From: Maritalea mobilis
GTDB taxonomy: Bacteria > Pseudomonadota > Alphaproteobacteria > Rhizobiales > Devosiaceae
Assembly (NCBI RefSeq): GCF_004363175.1
Contig: NZ_SNYR01000001.1
Coordinates: 1,426,001 to 1,490,000, forward strand
Direction: 5' to 3'
Length of the DNA: 64,000 bases
The notes below the pieces were generated by a model. The model did no database searches. It saw only the letters and a list, made by a program, of their open reading frames with translations, and was not told the origin of the DNA. Of the stretch, positions 44,875 to 53,444 are shown one piece after another (within the stretch, counting starts at the first letter, position 1; each line of letters starts with the position of its first letter). Both the position numbers and the translations under genes were made by a program.

Positions 44875-46554
44875 GTGACGAAAATAGGCATCATAAACGT
44901 GTTGGGCAAATCAGTATTGCGTTGGACTTATGGTTTGCGGCGTATCGCCGCTACAATTTTGGTGGCTGCATTGTTGGCGCCGACTTTGGTCGTGCCGAGC
45001 TTTGCTGCGGGCGATCGCACGCTTTATCTCTATTACACGCACACGCGTGAAACAGCCAAAATCACCTTTAAGCGCAATGGCCGTTACGACAATAAGGGCC
45101 TTGCCCAGCTGAACCAATTCTTGCGTGATTGGCGCCGCAATGAACCAACCAAGATGGACCCACGCTTGTTTGATCTTGTGTGGGAAGTCTATCAAGAGGT
45201 TGGCGCAACAAAGCCAATTCATGTGGTTTCCGCCTATCGCTCGCCGAAAACCAACGAGATGTTGCGTGCCCGCTCTTCTGGCGTGGCCAAAAACTCAAAC
45301 CACACACGCGGCTTGGCCATGGATTTCTTTATCCCCGGCGTACCGATTTCGAAAGTGCGTGAAGTTGCTATGCGCAAACATGTGGGTGGCGTAGGTTATT
45401 ACCCTTCTTCTGGCAGCCCATTTGTGCATTTGGATACGGGCAGCGTGCGCGCTTGGCCTCGCATGACCACTGCACAATTGAAGCGCATTTTCCCAAATGG
45501 CAAAACCATGCACGTTCCGTCAAATGGCGTGCTTTTGTCGAAAAATGGCTATGCAGCAGCTAAGGCTGAATGGTCAAAATGTCGTCAATTGCCTTGCGGC
45601 GGCTCCACCCGTTATGCCTCCGCATCATCATCAGATGATGGCAAAAAAGGCACCACATTGATGGATATGCTGTTCGGCGGCGATGATGACGATCAAAATG
45701 AAGTAGCAGATGTGCCTCGCCAAAACACAGTGAAAGCCACGCCAATTATTCGCGTTGCTGCGCTATCTGGCTTGCCACCTTCTCGCCCTGCGCCAGCAGG
45801 GGAAAGCCAATTGCCTGCAGCTGCTGTGGCCAACGCATTGCCTGCTGTGGCGCCTCCAACAAAACCAGTTCAACTGGCTGCGCTCACCAACGCGCCCGCA
45901 GTTCCCGCGGCCGACGCAGCGCCTGCATCACGGTTCAATGTGGCAGAAAGTGGACCGGAAGCGATAACGCCTCCAACAGGTCGCCCGCTGATCGCCGAGC
46001 CGGGTCGCGATCCACTCGCTCCATTGAAAGTTGCCTCCCTAGGCAACACCGCCACAGATGTGCGCACTAATAGCGATCAAGGCGGCCTGTTCGCAGCCTA
46101 TGCCCCATTGCCGGAGCAAACAGAAGACGCACAAAAGGCGTTGGAAAACATTTTGTCACGCAAGGTTGAGCAGCCTAAACCAGAGCCTGCACCGACGCCG
46201 GACAAGAATATCGAGGCATTGCGGCAAACGCTCAGCACCGCTTCTTTGACACCAAATCTGGAAGAGTTTGGGCAGATTTTGCAGAACACCAAAAAGCCCA
46301 ACACAAAGCCAAGCTTTGATCCGCTACGCTACAGCCTGACCCAACGTCGGGGTGAATTGGTGGCACCAGATTTGGGGCATGTGGTTGAAATGTTTACTGA
46401 TCAAACACAGCTAACGGCACCACAATTTGCCGTTCTGTTTGAACCGGATCAGGCAGATCTCGACCCAAGTGTTGTGATGGGCAATAAGAGCCAAATGGGT
46501 TTCGACAGCAATTTGCCCGCGCAGCAAGTCAGCTTCAACCAATTTGGCGGCTAA
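44875..46554 (+). CDS. DUF882 (M15/YcbK-like) envelope peptidase with long disordered tail
   Basis: A 559-residue exported protein. The hydrophobic segment IAATILVAALLAPTLVVPS near residues 24-42 is a signal peptide or anchor. Residues 48-210 form the DUF882/peptidase M15 domain with the zinc triad His143 and Asp150 (NSNHTRGLAMDFF) and His185 (FVHLDTG). The remaining 350 residues are Ala/Pro/Gln-rich and probably disordered. It probably hydrolyses peptidoglycan peptides. The start is GTG 44875 (no better in-frame start; the ribosome site is weak). It follows the L,D-transpeptidase by 204 bases. Confidence 0.88.
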   Translation: MTKIGIINVLGKSVLRWTYGLRRIAATILVAALLAPTLVVPSFAAGDRTLYLYYTHTRETAKITFKRNGRYDNKGLAQLNQFLRDWRRNEPTKMDPRLFDLVWEVYQEVGATKPIHVVSAYRSPKTNEMLRARSSGVAKNSNHTRGLAMDFFIPGVPISKVREVAMRKHVGGVGYYPSSGSPFVHLDTGSVRAWPRMTTAQLKRIFPNGKTMHVPSNGVLLSKNGYAAAKAEWSKCRQLPCGGSTRYASASSSDDGKKGTTLMDMLFGGDDDDQNEVADVPRQNTVKATPIIRVAALSGLPPSRPAPAGESQLPAAAVANALPAVAPPTKPVQLAALTNAPAVPAADAAPASRFNVAESGPEAITPPTGRPLIAEPGRDPLAPLKVASLGNTATDVRTNSDQGGLFAAYAPLPEQTEDAQKALENILSRKVEQPKPEPAPTPDKNIEALRQTLSTASLTPNLEEFGQILQNTKKPNTKPSFDPLRYSLTQRRGELVAPDLGHVVEMFTDQTQLTAPQFAVLFEPDQADLDPSVVMGNKSQMGFDSNLPAQQVSFNQFGG

Positions 46555-46703
46555 TTGCCGCATAATCGCCGCAAAATCATATAAATTGGTTCAAACTTCG
46601 GCCAAGGGAGTTGCCTGTTGGCTCAACTCTGCTAAACCAGTTTGACGCGCGCGCCAACAAGCGGCCCGCGCGAACCTTGCACAAAATATGAGATGAGGTT
46701 GCG

Positions 46704-48632
46704 GTGACCAAACGCCCCGAAACACCCCTGTTGGACGGCATTTCTAAAATTGAAGATTTGCGCGCCATACCACGCAATCAATTGACCCAGCTTGCAGACG
46801 AAGTCCGCACGGAAATGATTGATGTGGTGTCTGAAACTGGCGGTCATTTAGGTGCTGGTTTGGGCGTCGTTGAACTATCTGTAGCCCTGCATCACGTATT
46901 TAACACCCCAGATGACAAAATCATCTGGGATGTTGGCCACCAAGCCTACCCACACAAAATTCTAACCGGACGCCGCGAGCAAATGCGCACATTGCGCAAA
47001 GAAGATGGCTTGTCTGGTTTCACCAAGCGCAAAGAAAGCGAATTCGATCCTTTCGGCGCAGGACACTCCTCAACATCGATCTCTGCGGGCCTCGGCATGG
47101 CCGTCGCCGCTGACCTGAAGGGTGAAAAACGCAACATTATCGCGGTGATCGGCGATGGTGCCATGTCCGCTGGCATGGCCTATGAAGCCATGAACAATGC
47201 AGGGGCCATGGATGCCCGCTTGATCGTGATCTTGAACGACAACGACATGTCAATTGCGCCACCAACAGGCGCAATGAGCGCTTATCTGGCACGTCTTGTG
47301 TCTGGCAAAACCTATCGGTCCATTCGCGAAACCGCAAAACAATTGTCCGAACATTTGCCCCGCTTCTTTTCAGAAAAAGCACGCCGCACGGAAGAATATG
47401 CACGCGGCTTCTGGACAGGCGGCACCATGTTTGAAGAGCTTGGTTTTTATTATGTTGGGCCGGTCGATGGACATAATCTGGACCATCTGCTGCCCATTCT
47501 CGACAATATTCGCGACACGGACACGGGTCCAATTTTGATCCATGCGGTCACCCAAAAAGGCAAAGGCTATGGCCCTGCCGAAAGCGCCGCAGATAAATAT
47601 CACGGCGTATCAAAGTTCAATGTGATCACTGGCGCACAATCAAAAGCCCCTGCAAACGCCCCATCCTATACGGGGGTTTTCGCCGAAAGCCTGATCCAAG
47701 AAGCACGTAAAGACGACAAAATCGTCGCTGTCACCGCCGCCATGCCATCCGGCACAGGTTTAGACAAGTTTGCCAAAGAATTCGCCGACCGCACATTTGA
47801 TGTAGGCATTGCGGAACAACATGCCGTCACCTTCTGCGCGGGCCTCGCAGCTGAAGGCATGTCGCCCTTCTGCGCGATCTACTCCACCTTCCTGCAACGC
47901 GGTTACGACCAAATTGTGCATGATGTGGCCATTCAAAACTTGCCCGTTCGCTTTGCGATTGACCGTGCTGGCTTTGTCGGCGCCGATGGGCCAACCCACT
48001 CTGGCGCGTTCGATACCGCCTATTTGGGCGCCATCCCCAACATGGTGTTGATGGCCCCAGGTGACGAAGCAGAGTTGCGCCATATGGTCACCACCGCCGC
48101 CCTATTTGACGAACATCCCATTGCTCTGCGCTATCCACGCGGCGAAGGTGTAGGCGTTGAATTGCCAGAGCAAGGTCAAATGTTGGAGATCGGCAAAGGC
48201 CGCATCATCCGCGAAGGCAAGTCTGTGGCGCTTCTGTCATTCGGCGGTCGCTTAGCGGAAACCATGGCGGCAGCCGAAATTCTTACTGGCTTGGGCTTCA
48301 ACCCAACAATTGTCGACGCACGTTTTGCCAAACCACTCGACACTCAATTGGTGGAAACATTGGCCAAAAATCACGAAGTGCTGCTGACCATTGAAGAAGG
48401 TTCAGTTGGCGGCTTCGGCTCATTCGTATTGAGCCATTTGGCGCAAAATGGGCTACTGGACAACGGCTTGAAAGTGCGCCCGCTTTTCATCCCAGACCAT
48501 CATTTTGATCATGCGGGCCAAGACCAAATGTACAAACATGCAGGCCTAGACCGCCACGCCATCGCCGCAACTGTTATGCGCGCACTCGGCAACGAAAAAG
48601 CCGCCAATCAAGTGATGACAGGCGGCCTTTAA
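46704..48632 (+). CDS. dxs: 1-deoxy-D-xylulose-5-phosphate synthase
   Basis: The first step of the MEP isoprenoid pathway: pyruvate plus glyceraldehyde 3-phosphate gives DXP, with ThDP. 642 residues, full length. HPTW-type N-terminus is replaced by the usual [33 protein letters not shown] with [11 protein letters not shown] is the ThDP motif; [17 protein letters not shown] carries the catalytic glutamate. The start is GTG 46704, five bases after GAGG. It would draw pyruvate from the pyk step and GAP from the gap/fba genes of this window. It is convergent with gapR. Confidence 0.97.
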   Translation: MTKRPETPLLDGISKIEDLRAIPRNQLTQLADEVRTEMIDVVSETGGHLGAGLGVVELSVALHHVFNTPDDKIIWDVGHQAYPHKILTGRREQMRTLRKEDGLSGFTKRKESEFDPFGAGHSSTSISAGLGMAVAADLKGEKRNIIAVIGDGAMSAGMAYEAMNNAGAMDARLIVILNDNDMSIAPPTGAMSAYLARLVSGKTYRSIRETAKQLSEHLPRFFSEKARRTEEYARGFWTGGTMFEELGFYYVGPVDGHNLDHLLPILDNIRDTDTGPILIHAVTQKGKGYGPAESAADKYHGVSKFNVITGAQSKAPANAPSYTGVFAESLIQEARKDDKIVAVTAAMPSGTGLDKFAKEFADRTFDVGIAEQHAVTFCAGLAAEGMSPFCAIYSTFLQRGYDQIVHDVAIQNLPVRFAIDRAGFVGADGPTHSGAFDTAYLGAIPNMVLMAPGDEAELRHMVTTAALFDEHPIALRYPRGEGVGVELPEQGQMLEIGKGRIIREGKSVALLSFGGRLAETMAAAEILTGLGFNPTIVDARFAKPLDTQLVETLAKNHEVLLTIEEGSVGGFGSFVLSHLAQNGLLDNGLKVRPLFIPDHHFDHAGQDQMYKHAGLDRHAIAATVMRALGNEKAANQVMTGGL

Positions 48633-48657
48633 AACTGAAATTTAGAAAAGGGCGGAA

Positions 48658-48942
48658 TTATTCCTGCCCTTCTTCCTCATCTTCATAATAGCTTGGCGAA
48701 GCAATCATGCCCAAAGCGTGCTTGTAAAGATCAAGAATTGCTTCTTGCTCTTGCCGCTCATGCGCTTCTTGCTTGCGTAGCTTCACAATCTGGCGCATCG
48801 CTTTCACATCATAGCCATTGCCCTTTGCTTCGGCATAGACATCACGAATATCGTCAGAAATAGATTTTTTCTCGTCTTCCAAGCGCTCAATGCGCTCCAC
48901 ATATGCGCGCAATTGCTCGCGGGCGATGCTTGTTTGTCCCAT
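48658..48942 (-). CDS. gapR: GapR-family nucleoid-associated protein (DUF2312)
   Basis: A 94-residue DNA-binding protein. GapR of Caulobacter coats overtwisted DNA ahead of replication forks and is needed for normal cell division. [32 protein letters not shown] and [19 protein letters not shown] are the diagnostic blocks. I chose ATG 48942 (GGGAA six bases upstream); ATG 48960 would add six residues. It is convergent with dxs. Confidence 0.92.
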   Translation of the reverse strand: MGQTSIAREQLRAYVERIERLEDEKKSISDDIRDVYAEAKGNGYDVKAMRQIVKLRKQEAHERQEQEAILDLYKHALGMIASPSYYEDEEEGQE

Positions 48943-49152
48943 GACAGATTCCCGAGCCATTAAATTTGCTCTATGTGACGCAAATCACCCCCGAAAGGCA
49001 ACCGCCAATAGGCAATTTCCACCAATCTGATTTCCCTACCGAACCAAATCAGGAATAATGGGCCTGGATAAGCACAAAAACCGCCACAGAACCGTCCAAT
49101 ATTTGGTATAGCGATTGACACATTTCTCCCAACAGCTACAACTCATGAGGTC

Positions 49153-49629
49153 GTGACCTTGTTTTTTGAAACCAAAAAAATGCCAGTGCGTTTCGCTGCT
49201 CTCGCAATGACCTGCCTGTCCCTATTTGCCGCCTTGCCTGTCAGCTCGGCCAAAGCAGATTTGCGTGTTTGCAACCAAACCGACAACACCGTTGCCATTG
49301 CCATCGGCTTTAAAGCCGAAAATGGTTGGCAATCTGAAGGTTGGTGGATCGCCGAAAAAGAAAGCTGTGCATTGGTTTTTAGCGGCCCGTTGAATGAGCA
49401 ACCATCGCAATATTTTTATCTCCACGCCGTGGATGATGTAAGCGGTGGCATTTGGGGGGGACGTATTTTTATGTGTACCCGTGATAAAGCATTCACAATT
49501 TTTGGCGAAAAAGACTGCCTAGCGCGCGGCTATGAACGCACTGGTTTTATGGAAGTCGACACTGAAAACAATACGGATTGGACGGTTCAGCTCACCGAGA
49601 CTGATCTGCAACCCCTGGAGACACAATGA
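49153..49629 (+). CDS. DUF1036 exported protein
   Basis: A small secreted protein of the DUF1036 family. The core runs DLRVCNQTDNTVAIAIGFKAENGW, GWWIAEKESCALVFSGPL and YFYLHAVD; paired cysteines may form disulfides. A signal peptide around VRFAALAMTCLSLFAALP ends at SSAKA. The start is unclear: GTG 49153, TTG 49159 (eight bases after GAGG) or ATG 49180. Function unknown. It overlaps pyk by four bases (ATGA). A TTGACA...TACAAC promoter-like pair (49115-49142) lies upstream. Confidence 0.88.
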   Translation: MTLFFETKKMPVRFAALAMTCLSLFAALPVSSAKADLRVCNQTDNTVAIAIGFKAENGWQSEGWWIAEKESCALVFSGPLNEQPSQYFYLHAVDDVSGGIWGGRIFMCTRDKAFTIFGEKDCLARGYERTGFMEVDTENNTDWTVQLTETDLQPLETQ

Positions 49630-51062
49630 GACGCCAACGCAAAGTAAAAATTCTGGCCACCCTAGGCCCCGCTTCAAACAATGAAGATATGATTGAACAA
49701 TTGGCTCGCGCCGGGGCGGACGTCTTTCGCATCAATATGAGCCACGCCAGCCATGAAGTTTTGAATGAAACCATGGCCAATATTCGCGCCGTGGAACATA
49801 AGGTAAAACGCCCCATAGGCGTGCTTGTGGATTTGCAAGGGCCCAAGCTTCGCGTTGGCAAGTTCGAAAATGACTCAGTGCAATTGGCCACTGGCGACAT
49901 CATCATATTCGACCAAGACAATACGCTTGGCAATAAAGACCGCGTTGAGTTGCCTCACCCTGAAATTTTTGATGCAATCCGCACCAATCACAAATTGCTT
50001 TTGGACGATGGCAAGATCGAATTGGTTGCCAAAAAATGTTCAAAGACAGCCATTGAGTGCGAAGTGGTGCACGGCGGCAAATTGTCTAACCGCAAAGGCG
50101 TGAGCTTGCCAGACACTTTGCTTGGCGTAGGCGCATTGACCGATAAAGACCGCGAAGACCTCGTTGCTGGCTTGGAAGCCGGCGCTGACTGGGTTGCCCT
50201 TTCTTTCGTGCAACGCCCAGAAGATATTATCGATGTGCGCAAAACCGTACAGGGCCGCGCAGGCGTGCTGGCAAAAATTGAAAAGCCGCAAGCCATCGAG
50301 CGTTTGGAAGAAATCATCAAACTCTCTGACGCCATCATGATCGCCCGTGGCGATTTGGGCGTTGAGATGCCTTTGGAAACGGTGCCAGGCCTGCAAAAGC
50401 GCATGATCCGCATGGCGCGCCAACAGGGCAAGCCTGTGGTGGTGGCCACCCAAATGCTCGAATCCATGATCAGCGCGCCCGTACCCACACGGGCGGAAGT
50501 GTCTGACGTGGCAACCGCTGTGTTTGAAGGCGCCGATGCCGTCATGCTGTCAGCAGAATCTGCTGCAGGTGATTTTCCAATTGAAGCGGTCAGCACCATG
50601 AACAAGGTCGCCGTTGCTGTTGAAAACGATAATCTTTATCAAGGCATTATTCGTCGGCAGGAAATCACACCAGACGCCACGGCTGCCGATGCGATTTCTG
50701 CTGCCACTCGTCAGGTTGCAGAGACTTTGGATTTGGCCGCAATCGTTTGTTACACATCTTCTGGCTCAACTGGCATTCGCGCCTCGCGTGAGCGCCCAGA
50801 AAAGCCAATCATTGCCCTTTCACCAAAAGATTCAACAGTTCGTCGCCTGTCCCTAGTGTGGGGCCTACACTGCGTGCGCACAGAAGATGCGGTGAACTTG
50901 GATGATGTTGTAGATCGCGCCTGTTCAATTGCCTATCGCGAAGGCTTCGCCCGCCCGGGCGACCGCGTGGCGATCACTGCCGGCGTACCCCTAGGCACCC
51001 CAGGCGCCACCAACATGCTTCGCATCGCCTTTGTTGGCCAAGATGGCATGGGCTCGTCCTAA
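49626..51062 (+). CDS. pyk: Pyruvate kinase
   Basis: Converts phosphoenolpyruvate and ADP to pyruvate and ATP. 478 residues, standard. KILATLGPASNNEDMI and INMSHASHE form the N-terminal site; the active-site segment IARGDLGVEMP and the ATQMLESMISAPVPTRAEVSDVA signature are complete; the C-terminal domain has FVGQ-type ends. It is coupled to the DUF1036 gene by an ATGA overlap, an arrangement that I recall from other Rhizobiales. CCTGGAGA provides the ribosome site. Confidence 0.97.
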   Translation: MRRQRKVKILATLGPASNNEDMIEQLARAGADVFRINMSHASHEVLNETMANIRAVEHKVKRPIGVLVDLQGPKLRVGKFENDSVQLATGDIIIFDQDNTLGNKDRVELPHPEIFDAIRTNHKLLLDDGKIELVAKKCSKTAIECEVVHGGKLSNRKGVSLPDTLLGVGALTDKDREDLVAGLEAGADWVALSFVQRPEDIIDVRKTVQGRAGVLAKIEKPQAIERLEEIIKLSDAIMIARGDLGVEMPLETVPGLQKRMIRMARQQGKPVVVATQMLESMISAPVPTRAEVSDVATAVFEGADAVMLSAESAAGDFPIEAVSTMNKVAVAVENDNLYQGIIRRQEITPDATAADAISAATRQVAETLDLAAIVCYTSSGSTGIRASRERPEKPIIALSPKDSTVRRLSLVWGLHCVRTEDAVNLDDVVDRACSIAYREGFARPGDRVAITAGVPLGTPGATNMLRIAFVGQDGMGSS

Positions 51063-51083
51063 GCATCAAACTCAAGCTCGGCC

Positions 51084-52010
51084 CTAATAAAACTTAATTT
51101 TAGGGTCGAGCCACATATAAGCAATGTCGATCAATATGTTTACAACGATCAAAATCATTGCCGAAAACAATGTCAGCCCCATCACCAGATAGTAATCTCG
51201 TGCGCCAGCGGCGGCGACAAAAAACTGCCCCATCCCACCCGTTGAAAAATACACATCGATCACCATCGATCCAGTGATCACGCCCGCAAACATGCTGGCC
51301 AAGTGCGTCAGCAATGTCAGCATGACAGGCTTAAACGCATGTCGCCAAATGATCAGGTAAAATGGAATGCCACGCGACTTCGCTGCGGCAATATGGGGCA
51401 TATGAAGCGCTTCTAACATTGCGCCCCGGCATAGTCGGACAATACTGGCCATAAGCGCGGTACTGAGGGCGATCACAGGCATCACTAGGTTGCGCCAATC
51501 TCCACCATTCCATCCACCGCCGGGCAACCATTTCAGCCATAAGGTGAAAACCAGGACAAGAACTGGCGCAAGGATAAAATTTGGTAACACCTTACCCGCA
51601 GCGCCGAGGATAATTGCACCATAATCAATCCAACTATTTTGCCAAACCGCGGCGCAAATGCCTAAAGCAGTACCGAATGTTACAGCGATAATGAATGAGA
51701 TAATTGCATAGGTGAAAGAGATCGGAAATGTCGTCGCTATTATACCGCTAACATCCAAGCCTTTGCGCATAATGGATGGGCCAAAATCAAACCGTGTAAA
51801 TATACCAACCATGTAACGCCATATTTGAATATGGATCGGCTGATCCAACCCATACTTCGCCTCAAGCAAGGCAATAATATGCGGTGGAGGTGTTTTCTCA
51901 CTGGAAAAGGGCGACCCCGGCGCAATGGTGATCATAATATAAGTCACTATGTTCAACACCAACAAAACCACAAATCCCCACGCAACGCGGTAGATAATAT
52001 ATCGTGCCAT
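51084..52010 (-). CDS. OppB/DppB-like ABC permease without partner genes
   Basis: A 308-residue inner-membrane permease of the peptide/nickel class with about six helices. It closely resembles the OppB of this window (56349-57275): both share FTLWLxWLPGGGWNGG and YFSTGGMGQ(F/Y)FV. The EAA coupling loop AAAKSRGIPFYLIIWRHAFKPV is intact, so it should contact an ATPase. The gene starts 17 bases after the acetylpolyamine-amidohydrolase-like gene on the same strand. No second permease, ATPase or binding protein lies with it. The start is ATG 52010 with a weak ribosome site. Confidence 0.88.
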   Translation of the reverse strand: MARYIIYRVAWGFVVLLVLNIVTYIMITIAPGSPFSSEKTPPPHIIALLEAKYGLDQPIHIQIWRYMVGIFTRFDFGPSIMRKGLDVSGIIATTFPISFTYAIISFIIAVTFGTALGICAAVWQNSWIDYGAIILGAAGKVLPNFILAPVLVLVFTLWLKWLPGGGWNGGDWRNLVMPVIALSTALMASIVRLCRGAMLEALHMPHIAAAKSRGIPFYLIIWRHAFKPVMLTLLTHLASMFAGVITGSMVIDVYFSTGGMGQFFVAAAGARDYYLVMGLTLFSAMILIVVNILIDIAYMWLDPKIKFY

Positions 52011-52027
52011 TAAAAAACTCGGCAAAA

Positions 52028-53059
52028 TTAGTTGTTTAAATATCCATCAATAATCGAAGCAACATTGCGGCCTAAATCGCCCACAGCATACCCGCCTTCC
52101 ATCACAAAAAGAATGGGCTTTCCAGCCTGACGCAATGCGGTGCCAATGGCAGGCATGTCAGTATGCGTCAGCTTAAATTGTGAGATCGGATCACCTTCAA
52201 AAAAATCGACGCCCAATGAAATGATCAAATAGTCAGGATCGTAACGCGCCACCTCATCCAAACCTTGGTTGAGGGTCGTCATAAACTCCGGCGCTGCAGT
52301 GCCCAAAGGCAGCGGATAATTGAAATTATGACCGGTGCCTTCCCCCATTCCACGCTCATCCGCATGCCCTAAAAAATAGGGATATTCATCCAGCGGATCC
52401 GCATGCATCGAGAGAAATTGAACATCTGCGCGTTCATAAAAGATCGCCTGGGTGCCGTTGCCATGGTGATAATCAATATCAAAGATAGAGACACGTTCAG
52501 CACCTTGATCGCGCAAATATTGAGCTGCGATGGCGGCATTGTTGAAAAAACAGTAGCCGCCATAATAATCTTTCCCAGCATGGTGACCAGGAGGCCGACA
52601 CAGCGCGAAAGCGTGTTGATCACCATTCAACAAAGCATCCGCCCCGTTAAGTGCACTTTGCGCTGATGCATAAGCTGCGCCATAGGTTTTGTCGGTAAGC
52701 GGTGTGCCTGCATCAAAAGAATAATGGCCGAGCTTGCCATCCAAATGATTGGGCACTTTATCCGTGCGAAAATCTCTGCCTGGCCACACAAAGGGAAAGC
52801 CCTCGCCTTCCCGCCCCGCTGCAGCCCACAGCGACCCGAAATCCTCTAGAAACTGAATGTAACCTTTGTCGTGCACGCGTTCTATCGGCTCACGGCCAAG
52901 GTCCTGCACTGGAGCTTCACACAGGTCAGGCAAAGCCCGCAGCGCGTTTAGCACCATCTCTGCGCGTTGCGGAATCTCCACTGCGTCGACTAACTTGCCA
53001 TCTGAGATTTCCTTTTGCGGATTGTGGGCCAATTGGTCGGGAGAAAAGAAAAGCTTCAT
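52028..53059 (-). CDS. Histone-deacetylase-family protein (acetylpolyamine amidohydrolase-like)
   Basis: A 343-residue zinc hydrolase. LCRPPGHHAGKDYYGGYCFFNN holds the catalytic histidine pair (H159, H160), FDIDYHHGNGTQ the metal ligands D196 and H198, and SLGVDFFEGDP the third aspartate near residue 275. Bacterial members of this branch release acetate from acetylated polyamines or related amides. A permease gene follows 17 bases later, so import of the substrate is plausible but unproven. Not a eukaryote-type histone enzyme by context. Confidence 0.9.
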   Translation of the reverse strand: MKLFFSPDQLAHNPQKEISDGKLVDAVEIPQRAEMVLNALRALPDLCEAPVQDLGREPIERVHDKGYIQFLEDFGSLWAAAGREGEGFPFVWPGRDFRTDKVPNHLDGKLGHYSFDAGTPLTDKTYGAAYASAQSALNGADALLNGDQHAFALCRPPGHHAGKDYYGGYCFFNNAAIAAQYLRDQGAERVSIFDIDYHHGNGTQAIFYERADVQFLSMHADPLDEYPYFLGHADERGMGEGTGHNFNYPLPLGTAAPEFMTTLNQGLDEVARYDPDYLIISLGVDFFEGDPISQFKLTHTDMPAIGTALRQAGKPILFVMEGGYAVGDLGRNVASIIDGYLNN

Positions 53060-53071
53060 AAAGTCTCAACA

Positions 53072-53107
53072 GCACAAAAGAAAAGGTCGGCGACAAGCAC
53101 CGACCTT
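53072..53107 (-). terminator. Terminator for rpmJ
   Basis: AAGGTCGG (53083-53090) pairs with CCGACCTT (53100-53107); on the minus strand it runs into TTTTCTTTTG. Confidence 0.85.
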
Positions 53108-53134
53108 AAACTTTTAAAACAATGTGTAAAGCGC

Positions 53135-53260
53135 TTAGCCTTGACGGGCTTTGAAACGCTTGTTCACTTTGTTGATGATATAGATGCGACCGCGACGGCG
53201 AACGACCTTATTGTCGCGATGCCGGGTGCGCAACGCTTTGATGGAATTTTTGATTTTCAT
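53135..53260 (-). CDS. rpmJ: 50S ribosomal protein L36
   Basis: A 41-residue basic protein: [18 protein letters not shown], a basic RRRGR turn and [14 protein letters not shown]. No cysteines, so the zinc-free form, like the L31 of this window. It is too short for many gene callers. It is transcribed alone, between a hairpin (53281-53304) and its own terminator. GTGACCGGA before the ATG contains a modest ribosome site. Confidence 0.95.
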   Translation of the reverse strand: MKIKNSIKALRTRHRDNKVVRRRGRIYIINKVNKRFKARQG

Positions 53261-53280
53261 TCCGGTCACCCTTCACATTC

Positions 53281-53304
53281 ATAAAAATAGGCGCCACCGG
53301 CGCC
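53281..53304 (-). terminator. Hairpin with T-run upstream of rpmJ
   Basis: On the minus strand GGCGCC-GGT-GGCGCC is followed by TATTTTTATG. It is 20 bases upstream of the rpmJ start. It could be the true end of the opp transcript or a leader attenuator of rpmJ. Confidence 0.55.
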
Positions 53305-53413
53305 GAAATAAGTTGGCTGGAAACTATGAAGAAATTCTCCGCTTGTCAACGCTGAAATGCGTCAAAACCAAGAATCTCACACATCTCCCGGTTAAATTTG
53401 TTCAATTTTGGTA

Positions 53414-53437
53414 GAGGGCACGACATATCGTGCCCTC
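53414..53437 (-). terminator. Hairpin after the opp operon
   Basis: GAGGGCACGA pairs perfectly with TCGTGCCCTC around CATA, eight bases after the oppDF stop. The minus strand has no T-run, so termination may occur at the next hairpin instead. Confidence 0.5.
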
Positions 53438-53444
53438 AATCATG

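Noticed and set aside
52028-53059. A eukaryote-derived histone deacetylase by recent transfer
   Set aside because: The sequence fits the common bacterial acetylpolyamine amidohydrolase branch, and base composition looks like the neighbours.
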